64,000 bases of DNA from Syntrophosphaera sp035450685 (GTDB lineage Bacteria; Cloacimonadota; Cloacimonadia; Cloacimonadales; Cloacimonadaceae): assembly GCA_035450685.1 (NCBI GenBank), contig DAOTNF010000001.1, positions 209,102-273,101 of the forward strand, read 5' to 3'. Below the pieces are notes generated by a model. The model saw only the letters and a program-made list of their open reading frames with translations, did no database searches and was not told the origin of the DNA. Below, piece by piece: positions 51,107-60,700 of the stretch (position 1 is its first letter; each line of letters opens with the position of its first letter). Position numbers and translations under genes: made by a program.

Positions 51107-52358
51107 TGGCTAACTTGATGACCTGCACCCGCTTGATGCTCTTGCCATCGCTTTCAAGGATCCGGAACTCAAGGAGTTCATCCATGCGATGTATTTCCCC
51201 GGTTGCAGGCACATGATTGAACTGCGATAACAGATACTCGGCCAGGTTATCATATTCCTCGGGATCGATGTCTATGGAAAACTCCTGGTTCAACTGGCGG
51301 ATATTGACGCTTCCGCTCAGGATATAGGAACCGTCTTCCTGGCATATCAGTTCTGGAGTCTCTTCATGGTCGTATTCGTCGTGGATCTCGCCCACGATCT
51401 CTTCCAGAATATCTTCCAAGGTTATGATACCCGATGTCCCGCCATACTCATCAACCACTACGGCAAGCTGCATTTTTTTGATCTTGAATTGGTTGAGCAG
51501 GGACTGCACCTTCATGTTCTCGGTCACGAACCAGGCTGGCCGCATGAACTCAGTGATGCTGTTTTTTTCTGGATACATCAGGAGGTCTTTGACATACACG
51601 ATGCCAATGATGTCATCTATGGTTTCCCTGTAAACCGGAATTCTGGAGTATCCGGTAGCCAGGATCAGGTCGCGCAGCTCTTCCAGGCTTTGCTTTTCTT
51701 CGATGGCAGCAATTTTCACGCGGGGGATGTAGATCTCGGTAAGTTCCGCTTCCCGGAAGCGAAACAAGCCCACCAGAATCTTTTTCTCGTGCTCTTCCAG
51801 GCTATTGCGCGAACTCTCGCTCTGGATCAGGTTATGGAACTCCTCGGTGGTAAAGTGCCTGTCCAGGTGTTTGTCCTCCAATTGCTTTTTCGAAAGCAGC
51901 AAACTGAAGCGGTCCACCAGCCATACCAGGGGATGCAGCAAATAGCTGATGAGCTGCAGAGGCAGGCTTGCCAGGTTGGCAAAAGTGGTTGCAGTTGCCA
52001 GGGCGATCAGTTTTGGCAGGATTTCCCCAAAGATCAGCACCACCGAAGTGGTGATTATTACCTGCAGGGTTACCACGGAGGAAAGGTTCCAGTTGTGCCT
52101 GTCAGCCAATCCAATGGCGATCAGGGCCGCAAGAGAGGAAATGCCCATATTCACAAAGGTATTGCCAAAAAGGATGGTGACAAGCAGTTGTCTTGGTTTG
52201 GCCAGCAGGGAAAGAATCCTGCGGGACTGCGCTGTCTTTTTGTTTTCCAGTTTTTTTAAGTATATCCTGGAGAGTGAAAAAAACGCTGTTTCCGAACCTG
52301 AAAAAAAGGCGGAAAACAGCAACAATATAATCAGTATAAACGCTGAGCCGTCGTCCAA
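51099..52358 (-). CDS. CNNM/CBS-domain hemolysin-family protein (CorC/YtfL-like)
   Basis: 419 residues. The CNNM (DUF21) domain of about four helices fills residues 1-190 (FSAFFSGSETAFFSLSR). A CBS pair follows (IYIPRVKIAAIEEKQSLEEL, YSRIPVYRETIDDIIGIVYV, VVDEYGGTSGIITLEDILEEIVGEI), and the C-terminal CorC_HlyC domain closes the chain. The family is linked to magnesium or other divalent-ion export; the old name hemolysin is misleading. It starts with TTG at 52358. Confidence 0.9.
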   Translation of the reverse strand: MDDGSAFILIILLLFSAFFSGSETAFFSLSRIYLKKLENKKTAQSRRILSLLAKPRQLLVTILFGNTFVNMGISSLAALIAIGLADRHNWNLSSVVTLQVIITTSVVLIFGEILPKLIALATATTFANLASLPLQLISYLLHPLVWLVDRFSLLLSKKQLEDKHLDRHFTTEEFHNLIQSESSRNSLEEHEKKILVGLFRFREAELTEIYIPRVKIAAIEEKQSLEELRDLILATGYSRIPVYRETIDDIIGIVYVKDLLMYPEKNSITEFMRPAWFVTENMKVQSLLNQFKIKKMQLAVVVDEYGGTSGIITLEDILEEIVGEIHDEYDHEETPELICQEDGSYILSGSVNIRQLNQEFSIDIDPEEYDNLAEYLLSQFNHVPATGEIHRMDELLEFRILESDGKSIKRVQVIKLANE

Positions 52359-52361
52359 AAC

Positions 52362-52808
52362 TTACTCACCTTGTATTATTTTATTGTAATGAAACTCTTT
52401 ATCCTGCATCTCTTTGCGATCATTCTGGCGAAGGTGGTCATAACCAAGGACATGCAGCAATCCGTGGATAAACACCTTCACCAATTCCCATTCGAAACTC
52501 TTTTTTCCCTTCTGCCTGTTAATCTGATTTGTGTCAATGATAATATCGTGACTGGGGGTAACGGATGGGGGCAAAGAAGGATCCTGGCTGCCCTGGGAGC
52601 TAAAACTTAAAACATCGGTGACCGACTCGCTGCCCCGGTAGATCCGGTTGAATTTTTGCATCTCCCGATCCGTGCAGAGAACGAGATTCAGTTCAAAGCA
52701 CTGACGCGGGGATTCACCCTGGCAGACCAACTGAAAACATCTTTCCAGGAGCTGTTCGTCGATCTCGCACCCGCTTTGGTTGATCAGGTTGAATTGGCAG
52801 TCCGTCAT
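52362..52808 (-). CDS. ybeY: Endoribonuclease YbeY
   Basis: 148 residues. The zinc motif HGLLHVLGYDH (HxxxHxxGYDH type) and upstream YRGSESVTDVLSFSS are diagnostic. YbeY acts in 16S rRNA 3' maturation and ribosome quality control. It overlaps pgpH by 4 bases; ybeY next to pgpH is a widely conserved pairing. Confidence 0.96.
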   Translation of the reverse strand: MTDCQFNLINQSGCEIDEQLLERCFQLVCQGESPRQCFELNLVLCTDREMQKFNRIYRGSESVTDVLSFSSQGSQDPSLPPSVTPSHDIIIDTNQINRQKGKKSFEWELVKVFIHGLLHVLGYDHLRQNDRKEMQDKEFHYNKIIQGE

Positions 52809-54901
52809 TGGCTTTTGGTTTCGGGATAATCCAAACGCTTGCGGTAAATGCTCTCCAACACAGGTATCATCGCTTCCTTGGCCAGTTCCAGTTCTTTGAA
52901 AGTGATGGGTGCCTCCCGCAACTGGCCTTCTCCGATCATGCGCTGGATGGTTGTGTCGATGATATGTACGATATCCTCTTCGTTGTTGAGTTGTTTGGCT
53001 TTGGTGGTCGATTCCACAATATCAGCCAGCATCACCAGCGCAGCTTCCTTGCTCTGGGGCAGGGGGCCGGGGTATTGGAACTGGGTCTTGTCCACTTCTT
53101 TCCCTTCGCGCTGGGCTTCGTCTAAAAAGTAGCGGATGCAGCTGGTGCCATGGTGTTGGACAATGATGTCGATAACAGGTTTGGGAATATCATATTTTGT
53201 GGCCAGCGCAACACCTTCCTTCACATGGTTGCGGATCATGTGGGCGCTTTCCTGGGCCGTGTATTGCTGGTGCACTTCAGAGGACTCTTCGTTGTTTTCC
53301 GTGAAGATTTCGGTATTCACGATCTTGCCAATATCGTGATAGTAACTGCCTACCCTGGCCAGGAGGGGATTGGCTCCGATCGCCTCGGCAGCCCGTTCTG
53401 TCAGATTGCCCACAATCAGGGAGTGGTGATAGGTGCCTTCGGCAGTGGTTGCCAGCTTTTTAAGCAAGGGGTGGCCAAAATCCAGGAGTTCCAACAGCAC
53501 CTGTTTGGTAGCCCTGTTCCATTTCTTTTCAAAAAACGCCACTATCGCCGCCGCGCCAAGCACAGACACTATCGAAGACAGCACCAGGTAACCCAGGCTG
53601 CGCGCCAGGGTATCGGTGTTACTTCCCAAGTGCATACCTGTAGCGGCAGAGACCAGAGCCAGGGAGCAGATGAGATAGATCCATATTCGCAGATACTCGT
53701 GCTGGGTGCGCTGCACCCTTATCATCACCAACGGGATGAATGACGATAGAAATAGAATGGTGGCTCCCTCCGCATCCCAATTGACAAATGGTAAAATCAG
53801 CAACAAGGAGCTGATGCAAAAGGTCAGGGCAAAATTGAAGCCCAGCAGCAGTGCTGCCGCGATGCCAAGCATGGCAAAGGGGATCAAGCTGCTTTCCAGG
53901 CCAAGCAGATTGCACAGCAAAGCCAGCACAGCATTCAGAATTAGTCCCAGTGACAAAGTAATAAAACTGGGGCCGGTTTCCTTTGCGTGCAGCTCGCTGT
54001 TCTGGTAATGATAGGTAAAGGCGAAGAGGATGGCAAACACATAGAGCAGCAGTCCGGTAAAACCCAGCAACTGGCGCAGCGGGGATTTTCTGATATCCCT
54101 GCTTTTATACTCTTCAGTCAGTGACCTCAAGGCATTGAGGTCTTTGCTGTTTATCCTGTCGCCTTTGCGGATGATCTTCTCGTCTTTAAGGATTTCTCCT
54201 GAACTGACAGGAACGGAAGCGATGGCTTCGGTGGCCATTTCTTCGTATCTGGCCTGGTCTATCAGCAGATTTGGCTTCAAGATCAAGGAGGCATTATTGC
54301 GGACCAGGTTAACCGCCCAGGGATCGCTCAGGCTGCCTGCCAGTTTCCGTTTGGCTTGTTCCAACTGATAAAACTTGGACAGGCTCTGCCTGGAGAGGTC
54401 GTTGCCGGTTACCAGTTGGATATGGTCGGTATAGATCTCGTTGTAAACGCCGGTACGATAGATTTCGCTTACTGCTTCTTTGATGGCGGTATGGGCGGAT
54501 GCCAGCCGCGCGGGATTGGTAACCAGTTTCAAGGACGTTTCATCCAGCAGATACCCGGATTTTTGGAGTTTGTCGCGCAAGGCACGGATATTTCCGTCTT
54601 CCGCGGCCGTGTATAGCGTTTCGAACAGCTCATCGATGTTGCGATGCGCCGCGAAAAGGATATCCATATCCAGATAATAGGGCTTTTCCAGCTTGTCCAG
54701 AGCTTGTTTCTGATCCAGCTCAAGCTGTTCTTCGCTTTTCAATATAGGGAAATCGAAGGGGGCCCGCAGTTCAAAATCTGCCACCTGTCCCAAGTTTACC
54801 CTGTATTCCGGATAACTCGCCTTGCCTGCCACAGAGCATTGGTACAGTCCCACAATGCACAGTGAGGCAATTATTATTATCAACAAGTATTTTGAGTTCA
54901 T
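52805..54901 (-). CDS. pgpH: Cyclic-di-AMP phosphodiesterase, 7TM-HD type (PgpH/YqfF)
   Basis: 698 residues. One N-terminal helix, an extracytoplasmic 7TMR-HDED domain (about 30-260), seven helices (about 285-460) and an HD domain with EGTYHHSLIVGNLTERAAEAI, GSYYHDIGKIVNTEIF and IIVQHHGT. The HD, HH and HDIG metal ligands are intact. PgpH breaks down c-di-AMP to pApA, so the organism probably uses c-di-AMP. The first gene of the 14-gene - strand run; its promoter should lie in the 366-base gap before radA's end. Confidence 0.93.
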   Translation of the reverse strand: MNSKYLLIIIIASLCIVGLYQCSVAGKASYPEYRVNLGQVADFELRAPFDFPILKSEEQLELDQKQALDKLEKPYYLDMDILFAAHRNIDELFETLYTAAEDGNIRALRDKLQKSGYLLDETSLKLVTNPARLASAHTAIKEAVSEIYRTGVYNEIYTDHIQLVTGNDLSRQSLSKFYQLEQAKRKLAGSLSDPWAVNLVRNNASLILKPNLLIDQARYEEMATEAIASVPVSSGEILKDEKIIRKGDRINSKDLNALRSLTEEYKSRDIRKSPLRQLLGFTGLLLYVFAILFAFTYHYQNSELHAKETGPSFITLSLGLILNAVLALLCNLLGLESSLIPFAMLGIAAALLLGFNFALTFCISSLLLILPFVNWDAEGATILFLSSFIPLVMIRVQRTQHEYLRIWIYLICSLALVSAATGMHLGSNTDTLARSLGYLVLSSIVSVLGAAAIVAFFEKKWNRATKQVLLELLDFGHPLLKKLATTAEGTYHHSLIVGNLTERAAEAIGANPLLARVGSYYHDIGKIVNTEIFTENNEESSEVHQQYTAQESAHMIRNHVKEGVALATKYDIPKPVIDIIVQHHGTSCIRYFLDEAQREGKEVDKTQFQYPGPLPQSKEAALVMLADIVESTTKAKQLNNEEDIVHIIDTTIQRMIGEGQLREAPITFKELELAKEAMIPVLESIYRKRLDYPETKSQ

Positions 54902-55267
54902 GGCGTTAGGCTATTTTTACCCCATTTGTTGTCAAGCAGCATTCTTCTTCTCTGACAGCGGGACAGACAGGGAAATTTGTCAAAAGTGTTCTTCATCGAT
55001 ACAAACTCCAAGCTTGGGGACACCGTCTCTCATGGATGTGTATCGTTTTGGCCTGCATGGCGTTAGGGTATGTTTCTTAGGTCATCCCGAACCGGGTTAA
55101 GGATGACTAAGGGTAACGTCAAGGCAATGCCCCCTTTGGAAACGATGTCCTTATGCGCAGGAAATGGGGGCAAAAAGGCTGCCAGTCGGGTAACAAAAGC
55201 CAAACTCATTTGGAAACAGGCCAGCAACCCTGTGGAGACAGCAGAGACGCTCTCCGCGCAGGCTTTC
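54902..55267. other. Intergenic region between radA and pgpH
   Basis: 366 bases with no credible gene. ATGGCGTTAGG occurs twice (54899-54912 and 55057-55068). It contains one copy of the GTCATCC/GGATGAC palindrome. It must hold the pgpH promoter, but no clear -35/-10 pair was recognised. Confidence 0.7.
55080..55107. repeat. GTCATCC/GGATGAC palindrome, copy 2
   Basis: GGTCATCC (55080-55087) pairs with GGATGAC (55101-55107) across a loop with ACCGGGTTAA. The loop is the same as in the copy at 63.8 kb. Confidence 0.65.
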
Positions 55268-56617
55268 TCAATGGGAGTCGCTAATGCACGCGTTGTAGAG
55301 TTCGCGAACATCTTTGATTTTAAACACCTTGTTGCGTTGCCTGGTTTTGGCATGGCCGGAAACAAAAATTCTGTCGTAACCCAGTTTGGTGGCCTCGTTG
55401 ATCCTCTGATCCAACTGAGGGACTGGCCTGATCTCTCCGTTGAGGCCTACCTCGCCGATGAATACTGCTTTGTCCGGCAGGGGCCTGTCTTTCAGGCTGG
55501 AGATGATGGCGGCCAGGATGGCCAGATCGAGGCTGGGGTCGGAACTGCGGATACCACCCGCCAGGTTGATGAAGACATCGCTGGAGCGCAGATACAGGGC
55601 GAGGTTTTTTTCCAGGATGGCCAGCAGGATAGCCAGCTTTTTTTGTTCCAGGCCCACCACCACCCGTTGGGGTGTGCCGTAGTTTGAGCTTGTAGCCAGC
55701 GATTGCACCTCAACAATGAAGGAACGCGAGCCCTCAACCACACAGCTGATCGAGGTGCCAATATGCAGGGCTTCGTCTGAAAGGAAGACATGGTTGGGAT
55801 TGGGCACCGGTATCAAGCCCTGGGAGGTCATCTCGAAAATACCGATCTCGTTGGTGGAACCAAAGCGGTTCTTGACCGCCCTCAGGATCTTGTATTGGCC
55901 TTTGAGCTCGCCTTCGAAATAGAGGACAGTATCCACAATGTGTTCGATAATCTTGGGGCCGGCCACAAAACCTTCCTTGGTCACATGGCCAACCATAAAA
56001 ACAGGTATGTTTAGCGTTTTGGCGCATCGCATCAGGCGGTTGCAGGTTTCCCTGAGCTGGGTGATGCTGCCTGGTATCGAATCCAGGCTGGGCAGGCTCA
56101 CAGATTGGATGGAATCCACTATCAGGATGTCGGGCTGGTTTTCCTCGACGGCATCAATCACATGTTCCGCGTCGTTGGTGCAGAGCAGCCAGATGTTTTC
56201 ATTTTCCACACCCAGCCTGGCACTGCGGAGGCTGATCTGTTCCGGGCTTTCTTCACCGGACACATAAAGCACCTTCTTGCCCTGGGCACCCATCCATTGC
56301 GATAGCTGCATCATCAGAGTGGATTTGCCGATGCCGGGCTCGCCCCCGATCAACACCAGCATGCCGCTCACGATCCCGCCCCCGATCACCAGGTCAAACT
56401 CGCCGATCTGGGTGGGTGTCCTGGAAAGGGGTGGTTTCTTGATGTCCTTCATCCTCTCGGGTTTGGGCGCACGATGGTCAGGGCTTCCGCCCTTGTTTGC
56501 TTTGCCGGTGACCCTGATGCTTTCCTTGAGAGTAGCCCAACTTCCGCAGGATGGGCACTTTCCGCTCCATTTGGGGGTCTCGAAACCGCAATCTGTGCAA
56601 AAAAAAGTAGTAGCCAT
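55268..56617 (-). CDS. radA: DNA repair protein RadA
   Basis: 449 residues. The N-terminal zinc finger FFCTDCGFETPKWSGKCPSC, Walker A IGGEPGIGKSTLMMQ, the RadA signature VKNRFGSTNEIGIFEM and a C-terminal Lon-like domain (LRSSDVFINLAGGIRSSDPS) are all present. RadA is a RecA-like helicase that drives branch migration in recombinational repair. It is transcribed alone and divergently from the glutaredoxin-like gene. Confidence 0.97.
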   Translation of the reverse strand: MATTFFCTDCGFETPKWSGKCPSCGSWATLKESIRVTGKANKGGSPDHRAPKPERMKDIKKPPLSRTPTQIGEFDLVIGGGIVSGMLVLIGGEPGIGKSTLMMQLSQWMGAQGKKVLYVSGEESPEQISLRSARLGVENENIWLLCTNDAEHVIDAVEENQPDILIVDSIQSVSLPSLDSIPGSITQLRETCNRLMRCAKTLNIPVFMVGHVTKEGFVAGPKIIEHIVDTVLYFEGELKGQYKILRAVKNRFGSTNEIGIFEMTSQGLIPVPNPNHVFLSDEALHIGTSISCVVEGSRSFIVEVQSLATSSNYGTPQRVVVGLEQKKLAILLAILEKNLALYLRSSDVFINLAGGIRSSDPSLDLAILAAIISSLKDRPLPDKAVFIGEVGLNGEIRPVPQLDQRINEATKLGYDRIFVSGHAKTRQRNKVFKIKDVRELYNACISDSH

Positions 56618-56745
56618 GTTTTCTCCTGTATCAGGTTACAGGATTTTGGATTCACCCAAAACAGGCAAGAAGTTTTTTAAGGAAAGGTGTTCTATTTCCC
56701 TTCTGGCTTTATCCCGAAAAAACACCAGAGTCTGGAAAGTTTTCC

Positions 56746-56776
56746 TTGCATTTCACAAAAGACTCATTATTATAAT
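56746..56776 (+). promoter_or_regulatory. Candidate sigma-70-like promoter for the redox operon
   Basis: TTGCAT (56746-56751) lies 16 bases before TATTAT (56768-56773) or 19 before TATAAT (56771-56776). The ATG of the next gene is at 56796, behind GAGG (56782-56785). This is by eye and would drive the four-gene operon. Confidence 0.4.
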
Positions 56777-56795
56777 AATCAGAGGTCGCAAAAAT

Positions 56796-57035
56796 ATGAA
56801 CAAGAATATAGTTGTTTTTGGAACGCCAACCTGTTCCTGGTGTACAAAAGTAAAGGATTACCTGAAATCAAAAGGTTATCAATATAAATACGTGGATGTC
56901 TCCCAGGATGCCAGGGCTCTCGATGTGATGCAGAGGAAGACTGGTCAGATGGGAGTGCCCCAGGTCTGGATAAATAATACGGCAGTGGTCGGTTTTGACA
57001 GGGTTAAAATCGACCAGTTGCTACAAAGAAAATAG
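56796..57035 (+). CDS. Glutaredoxin-like protein
   Basis: 79 residues from ATG 56796; longer in-frame starts run back through radA and are artefacts. VVFGTPTCSWCTKVKDYL holds the CxxC active site, and MGVPQVWINNTAVVGFDRV holds the cis-proline and glutathione-binding region of the glutaredoxin/NrdH fold. It probably reduces disulfides in the cytoplasm; the true reductant (thioredoxin reductase or glutathione) is unclear. First gene of the operon. Confidence 0.9.
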   Translation: MNKNIVVFGTPTCSWCTKVKDYLKSKGYQYKYVDVSQDARALDVMQRKTGQMGVPQVWINNTAVVGFDRVKIDQLLQRK

Positions 57036-57048
57036 AAAGGAGAGAAAG

Positions 57049-57504
57049 ATGAAAGTGACTGCTGAAAACTTTCACGGTCTTATCACGCGTCTGCAGGTCG
57101 TGCTTAGCGAGATCGACTACGCGCAAAAAGCCTGTCTTCAGGCAGGTAAGATGGAGTGCCAACTGCTTAACCACCTGTTCAAGGTGAAAACACCCGTTAA
57201 CATGAATGAGCTGGCCAGGGTGCTCAACGTTTCCCACAGCCGCATCACCCGGATCATGGATAACCTGGTGAGCAAAAAACTGGTTCTGCGCAAGCCATCT
57301 GAGAAAGACCGCAGGTGTTGGTTCGCCATCATTACCGACAAAGGTAAAAAACTGGCAGAAAACAGCCAGCAAACCGTTGTGGATCAGCAAAAAAAGATTT
57401 TGGCGCGGATCCCGGACAAAGAAGTCGAAGGCGTTTACAAGGCGCTGAAGACCTATGTCGATAAGTATGAAGAGGTGCTGAAAGCAACCTTAGTGGAGCT
57501 TTGA
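57049..57504 (+). CDS. MarR-family transcriptional regulator
   Basis: 151 residues from ATG 57049, behind AAAGGAGAG. A winged helix-turn-helix is clear: VNMNELARVLNVSHSRITRIMDNLVSKKLVLRKP followed by the wing EKDRRCWFAIITDKGKKL (helix split over two motifs). It has two cysteines (CLQAGKMEC) near the N-terminus that could sense oxidants, as in OhrR, which fits the redox genes around it. It probably represses its own operon. It overlaps the OsmC-like gene (TGATG). Confidence 0.9.
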   Translation: MKVTAENFHGLITRLQVVLSEIDYAQKACLQAGKMECQLLNHLFKVKTPVNMNELARVLNVSHSRITRIMDNLVSKKLVLRKPSEKDRRCWFAIITDKGKKLAENSQQTVVDQQKKILARIPDKEVEGVYKALKTYVDKYEEVLKATLVEL

Positions 57505-57935
57505 TGAGCAGCAAGACCTCTGCCACTTGGGTTGGGGGTCTGGCTTTCGACGCAGATATCAACGGCCACCATCTGATAATGGATGCCGATAGGGGGAGTG
57601 GCGGCGAAAATCGGGGACCCAGACCAAAACCGCTTTTACTCGCAGCCCTTAGCGGTTGCTCTGGAATGGATGTGGTGTCCATACTGGAAAAGATGAGGGT
57701 GGGGGGATTTACCCTGCGGATCGACACCGAAGCCGATTCCACTTCCGAGCATCCGGTTACCTATCACACCATCAGATTCAATTTCCACTTCGAAGGGAAC
57801 GATCTGCCACCGGAGAAGCTCGTAAAAGCCGTAACCCTTTCCACGCAGAAGTATTGCGGCGTGCACGCGATGCTGCAAAAATCCGCGCGGATAATCGTTA
57901 AGATATTCATCAATAACCAGGAGGTAGATCAGTGA
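57504..57935 (+). CDS. OsmC-family protein
   Basis: 143 residues from ATG 57504. The OsmC pattern is GPRPKPLLLAALSGCSGMDVV, with the first reactive cysteine, and VTLSTQKYCGVHAML, with the second. OsmC/Ohr proteins reduce organic peroxides with these two cysteines. It is the YhfA-like branch rather than classic Ohr. Placed after a MarR gene, it recalls the ohrR-ohr pairing. The stop overlaps the next GTG start. Confidence 0.9.
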   Translation: MSSKTSATWVGGLAFDADINGHHLIMDADRGSGGENRGPRPKPLLLAALSGCSGMDVVSILEKMRVGGFTLRIDTEADSTSEHPVTYHTIRFNFHFEGNDLPPEKLVKAVTLSTQKYCGVHAMLQKSARIIVKIFINNQEVDQ

Positions 57936-58441
57936 GATATTTACTGATAGTGATCATGATCTCTGTTGTCGCGGTCTTGGGCTGCACGCAACAGGAAGTG
58001 GAAATGAACGATGAGCAGCAAGAAGCTATGGAGCAAGCCGGCGAAGCTTCCTCCTACCAGCCGGGAACCTGGATCACAGATTATGACCAGGCCCTGCTGT
58101 ATGCCAGGGATCTCAAGCGTCCGGTACTTGTCAACTTCACCGGCTCTGATTGGTGCTACTGGTGCCAGCTCTTGAGCGGCGAGGTCTTCGAGAAAGAAGC
58201 CTTTTTGAAATTTGCCGGCGACAACTTCGTGCTGTTGAAGGTCGATTTCCCCCAGAAAACCAAGCTTCCTCAGGAAGTCCAAAAAGCCAACCAGTCTTTG
58301 GCTGAAAAGTATGGAATCCAAGGGTTTCCCACCATCGTGCTGATAGATGACAAGGGTGAAGAAATCACCCGCACCGGATATCAGGAAGGTGGCGCGGAAG
58401 TATATGTGAAACACCTGAAGGAACTGCTGGGGATGAAGTAA
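57932..58441 (+). CDS. Thioredoxin-fold lipoprotein
   Basis: 169 residues from GTG 57932, placed behind a perfect AGGAGG (57920-57925). The signal ends in VVAVLGC (lipobox; cysteine about residue 18). The thioredoxin domain has VNFTGSDWCYWCQLLSGEVF with a CxxC (CYWC) and IQGFPTIVLID with the cis-proline. It should work at the outer face of the inner membrane or in the outer membrane, in disulfide exchange. Last gene of the redox operon. Confidence 0.92.
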   Translation: MRYLLIVIMISVVAVLGCTQQEVEMNDEQQEAMEQAGEASSYQPGTWITDYDQALLYARDLKRPVLVNFTGSDWCYWCQLLSGEVFEKEAFLKFAGDNFVLLKVDFPQKTKLPQEVQKANQSLAEKYGIQGFPTIVLIDDKGEEITRTGYQEGGAEVYVKHLKELLGMK

Positions 58442-58465
58442 CCCCGACACATAGACAAATTAAAG

Positions 58466-58504
58466 CTAACCGCTGGGTTCATAATGAATTCGGCGGTTTT
58501 TTAG
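58466..58504 (+). terminator. Terminator-like hairpin after the thioredoxin lipoprotein gene
   Basis: AACCGC (58468-58473) pairs with GCGGTT (58493-58498), followed by T-rich sequence; outer CTAA and TTAG extend the stem. It lies 26 bases after the stop. Confidence 0.7.
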
Positions 58505-58516
58505 CACACAAAATAA

Positions 58517-58545
58517 AAAACCGGAACAGACGTTCCGGTTTTATT
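58517..58545. terminator. Bidirectional intrinsic terminator
   Basis: AAAACCGGAAC (58517-58527) pairs with GTTCCGGTTTT (58532-58542) around AGAC. The A-tract on one side and T-tract on the other make it work for both strands, between the converging redox operon and the aldehyde oxidoreductase gene. Confidence 0.9.
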
Positions 58546-58562
58546 ATCTGACGCGATCTTAA

Positions 58563-60698
58563 TTACAGATAGCGTTTTACAACCTCGATCACTTCAGGCA
58601 GGTCCATGCCGATGGACTGGAGGTGTTCAATGGTGGGAACGCCCTCGGGAGTCCAGCCTTTGCGCTTGTACACGGCGTCGATCAGTTGTTGATACTGGTC
58701 TTCACGGTATTTGCGCAGCAGGTTCATCTTTTCCGCTGTGGATTTGCCGGCAGGATCGATTCCTTGTTTGCTTTGCAACAGCGAATCGTAACGTTCCTGG
58801 CGGGAGAGGTATTCTTCCTCGGTAACAGGTCCCACGGCGCGATAGGGTGGAATGTCATCGCTGCGGCGGCCCTTGCCCATCCTCATGCAAAAGACCTTTT
58901 GGAAGTTATAGACCCGTTCGGACTGGCGGATCAGTTCATGTTTATCCATCGGTTTGCCTGTGATGGCTTTATAGATGTCCACATAGTTCTGCACGTGTTC
59001 CGGAACCTTGGCTGGTTCGTCCGTCTCCGCGTTGTTGGCTGGTTCAATGTCATTCCAGGGCAGTTTGCAAAGGCCCTGCAAGCCAAACCAGGTGCGGAAC
59101 ATGGGGAAGTAGTGCAGCGCTTCGGCTTTGTCTTCAAAGGTCGGGATGCGGTTGTTGACCATATCCATGAAGATCAGCCAGGCTTCGTCATGCTGTGGCC
59201 CCTTGAGGGCAAATGTGTAGCCGCCTTGCTGAGCCAGCGATTCCTTGGACAGGTATTGCGAAAACTCCAGGCCCTTGGCTTCCATGCCAATGTCTTGCAA
59301 AAGCTTGGGATCGGCGTTGTAATCGCGGGCAAAGACCTCTTTCATCTTTTTCACGCCCTGTCCAACGATCACGCCAAAACCTTCTCCACGTGCCATTTGA
59401 TGGATCAGTTCAAACACGCCGTCGGCATTGCCCCAGGTCAGGTCGATGCCTCCTGTGCGTTCTTTGTTCAGGATTCCATACTCATAGCATTCCATGGCAA
59501 AGGCGCAGCTTGTTCCGAATGAGATCGTGTCGATGCCGTAGGTGTCGCAATAGAAATTGAGCTCGACCACATCCTTGGGATCCCAGATGCAAAGGTTGGA
59601 GCCGCAGCCGCCCACAGTCTCATATTCAGGCCCATCCACGGAAACTGTCTGGCCTTTGTAAGGGCCGGTACGGGGGACAAAACCATCCACCGCTTTGCAG
59701 CAGGAAAGCGAGCAGCCAAACCAACAACCGTCAGGCAGGCCCTGGGTGAAAAGCTTCTTAAACTCCAGGGATGACAGACTGCTGGCCTCGTCCGACTGGC
59801 CATACTTGAAATTCTTGACCGGCAGGAGGTCGTAGTCGTTCATGATCTCCACCAGATGGGCCGTTCCCACTTCGCGCATGCGGCACTGGGTAGCGTCTCC
59901 CTCTTCTATCTCTTTGTGGAGTTTGAGACCGGTTTTTTGCAATGTTTCCAAGTCCACTGGATTGTTGGTATCCCCTTTCAGTCCGGAGTATTTTACAACC
60001 AGGGCTTTCAATTTCTTGTCTCTCAACACGGTGCCCGTTCCGCCCCTGCCTGCCTGTTTGAGGCGTGCCACTTTGCGGCGCTTGTCCCAGAAAGAAAAGT
60101 TCAGGCATGAAATCAGCACATTTTCAGCGCCCTGTCCGGCGGAAACTACCGACACAAACTGCCGTTTATCCGGGTTTTCGGCAAACTCGTTGATCAGGTT
60201 TTCTGCCAGGATATGGCTGTTGGTTTCTTTATCCGGCGCGCTCAGGATCTTAACCTTGCCAGAGTCTCCATCGATGTAAACGATCACTTCCTCGTCTGCC
60301 TTGCCCTGAATCTCAATGGCATCCCAGCCGGAGAATTTGGCGTAGGGGCCAAAATGGCCACCCACGTTGCAATCCACAGGTATGCCGGTCAGGGGTGAGA
60401 TGGTAGTGACGATGGACTTCCCACTGCCGGGGTAGCTGGTGTTGCCGCACAAGGGGCCAAAGGCGATGCAGAGTTCGTTTTCGGGATCGTTCCACTTGGT
60501 GTCGTCTTCCACGCCATGCCACATCAGATAGAGGTCGAAACCTTTGCCGCCCACAAACTTGTCTATCATCATGTCCGACACTGGTTTGGATTCTATTTTC
60601 TTGCCGCCAAGGTCGATGTAGAGGGTTCTTCTGTTGTAGCCTTTGATAACGGGTTTCAATTCATAGCTGAATTCAGCCAGTATTCTGCGGTCTGTCAT
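58563..60698 (-). CDS. aor: Aldehyde:ferredoxin oxidoreductase (tungsten-type)
   Basis: 711 residues from ATG 60698 behind AGGAG; a longer frame upstream is out of register with the ferredoxin gene and is not coding. N-terminal AOR domain: LYIDLGGKKIESKPVSD, GKGFDLYLMW, GPLCGNTSYPGSGKS. The cluster cysteines are in GCWFGCSLSCCKAV, with the last in GGCGSNLCIWD. It oxidises aldehydes to acids and passes electrons to ferredoxin, using a tungsto- or molybdo-pterin. It is longer than the usual 600-620 residues, with an extra C-terminal stretch of about 90. The ferredoxin gene before it is two bases away and is the likely partner. Confidence 0.94.
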   Translation of the reverse strand: MTDRRILAEFSYELKPVIKGYNRRTLYIDLGGKKIESKPVSDMMIDKFVGGKGFDLYLMWHGVEDDTKWNDPENELCIAFGPLCGNTSYPGSGKSIVTTISPLTGIPVDCNVGGHFGPYAKFSGWDAIEIQGKADEEVIVYIDGDSGKVKILSAPDKETNSHILAENLINEFAENPDKRQFVSVVSAGQGAENVLISCLNFSFWDKRRKVARLKQAGRGGTGTVLRDKKLKALVVKYSGLKGDTNNPVDLETLQKTGLKLHKEIEEGDATQCRMREVGTAHLVEIMNDYDLLPVKNFKYGQSDEASSLSSLEFKKLFTQGLPDGCWFGCSLSCCKAVDGFVPRTGPYKGQTVSVDGPEYETVGGCGSNLCIWDPKDVVELNFYCDTYGIDTISFGTSCAFAMECYEYGILNKERTGGIDLTWGNADGVFELIHQMARGEGFGVIVGQGVKKMKEVFARDYNADPKLLQDIGMEAKGLEFSQYLSKESLAQQGGYTFALKGPQHDEAWLIFMDMVNNRIPTFEDKAEALHYFPMFRTWFGLQGLCKLPWNDIEPANNAETDEPAKVPEHVQNYVDIYKAITGKPMDKHELIRQSERVYNFQKVFCMRMGKGRRSDDIPPYRAVGPVTEEEYLSRQERYDSLLQSKQGIDPAGKSTAEKMNLLRKYREDQYQQLIDAVYKRKGWTPEGVPTIEHLQSIGMDLPEVIEVVKRYL

Positions 60699-60700
60699 AT

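Noticed and set aside
58623..59522. 299-residue open frame on the + strand
   Set aside because: Antisense to the aldehyde ferredoxin oxidoreductase; composition is a reading of the GC-rich opposite strand.
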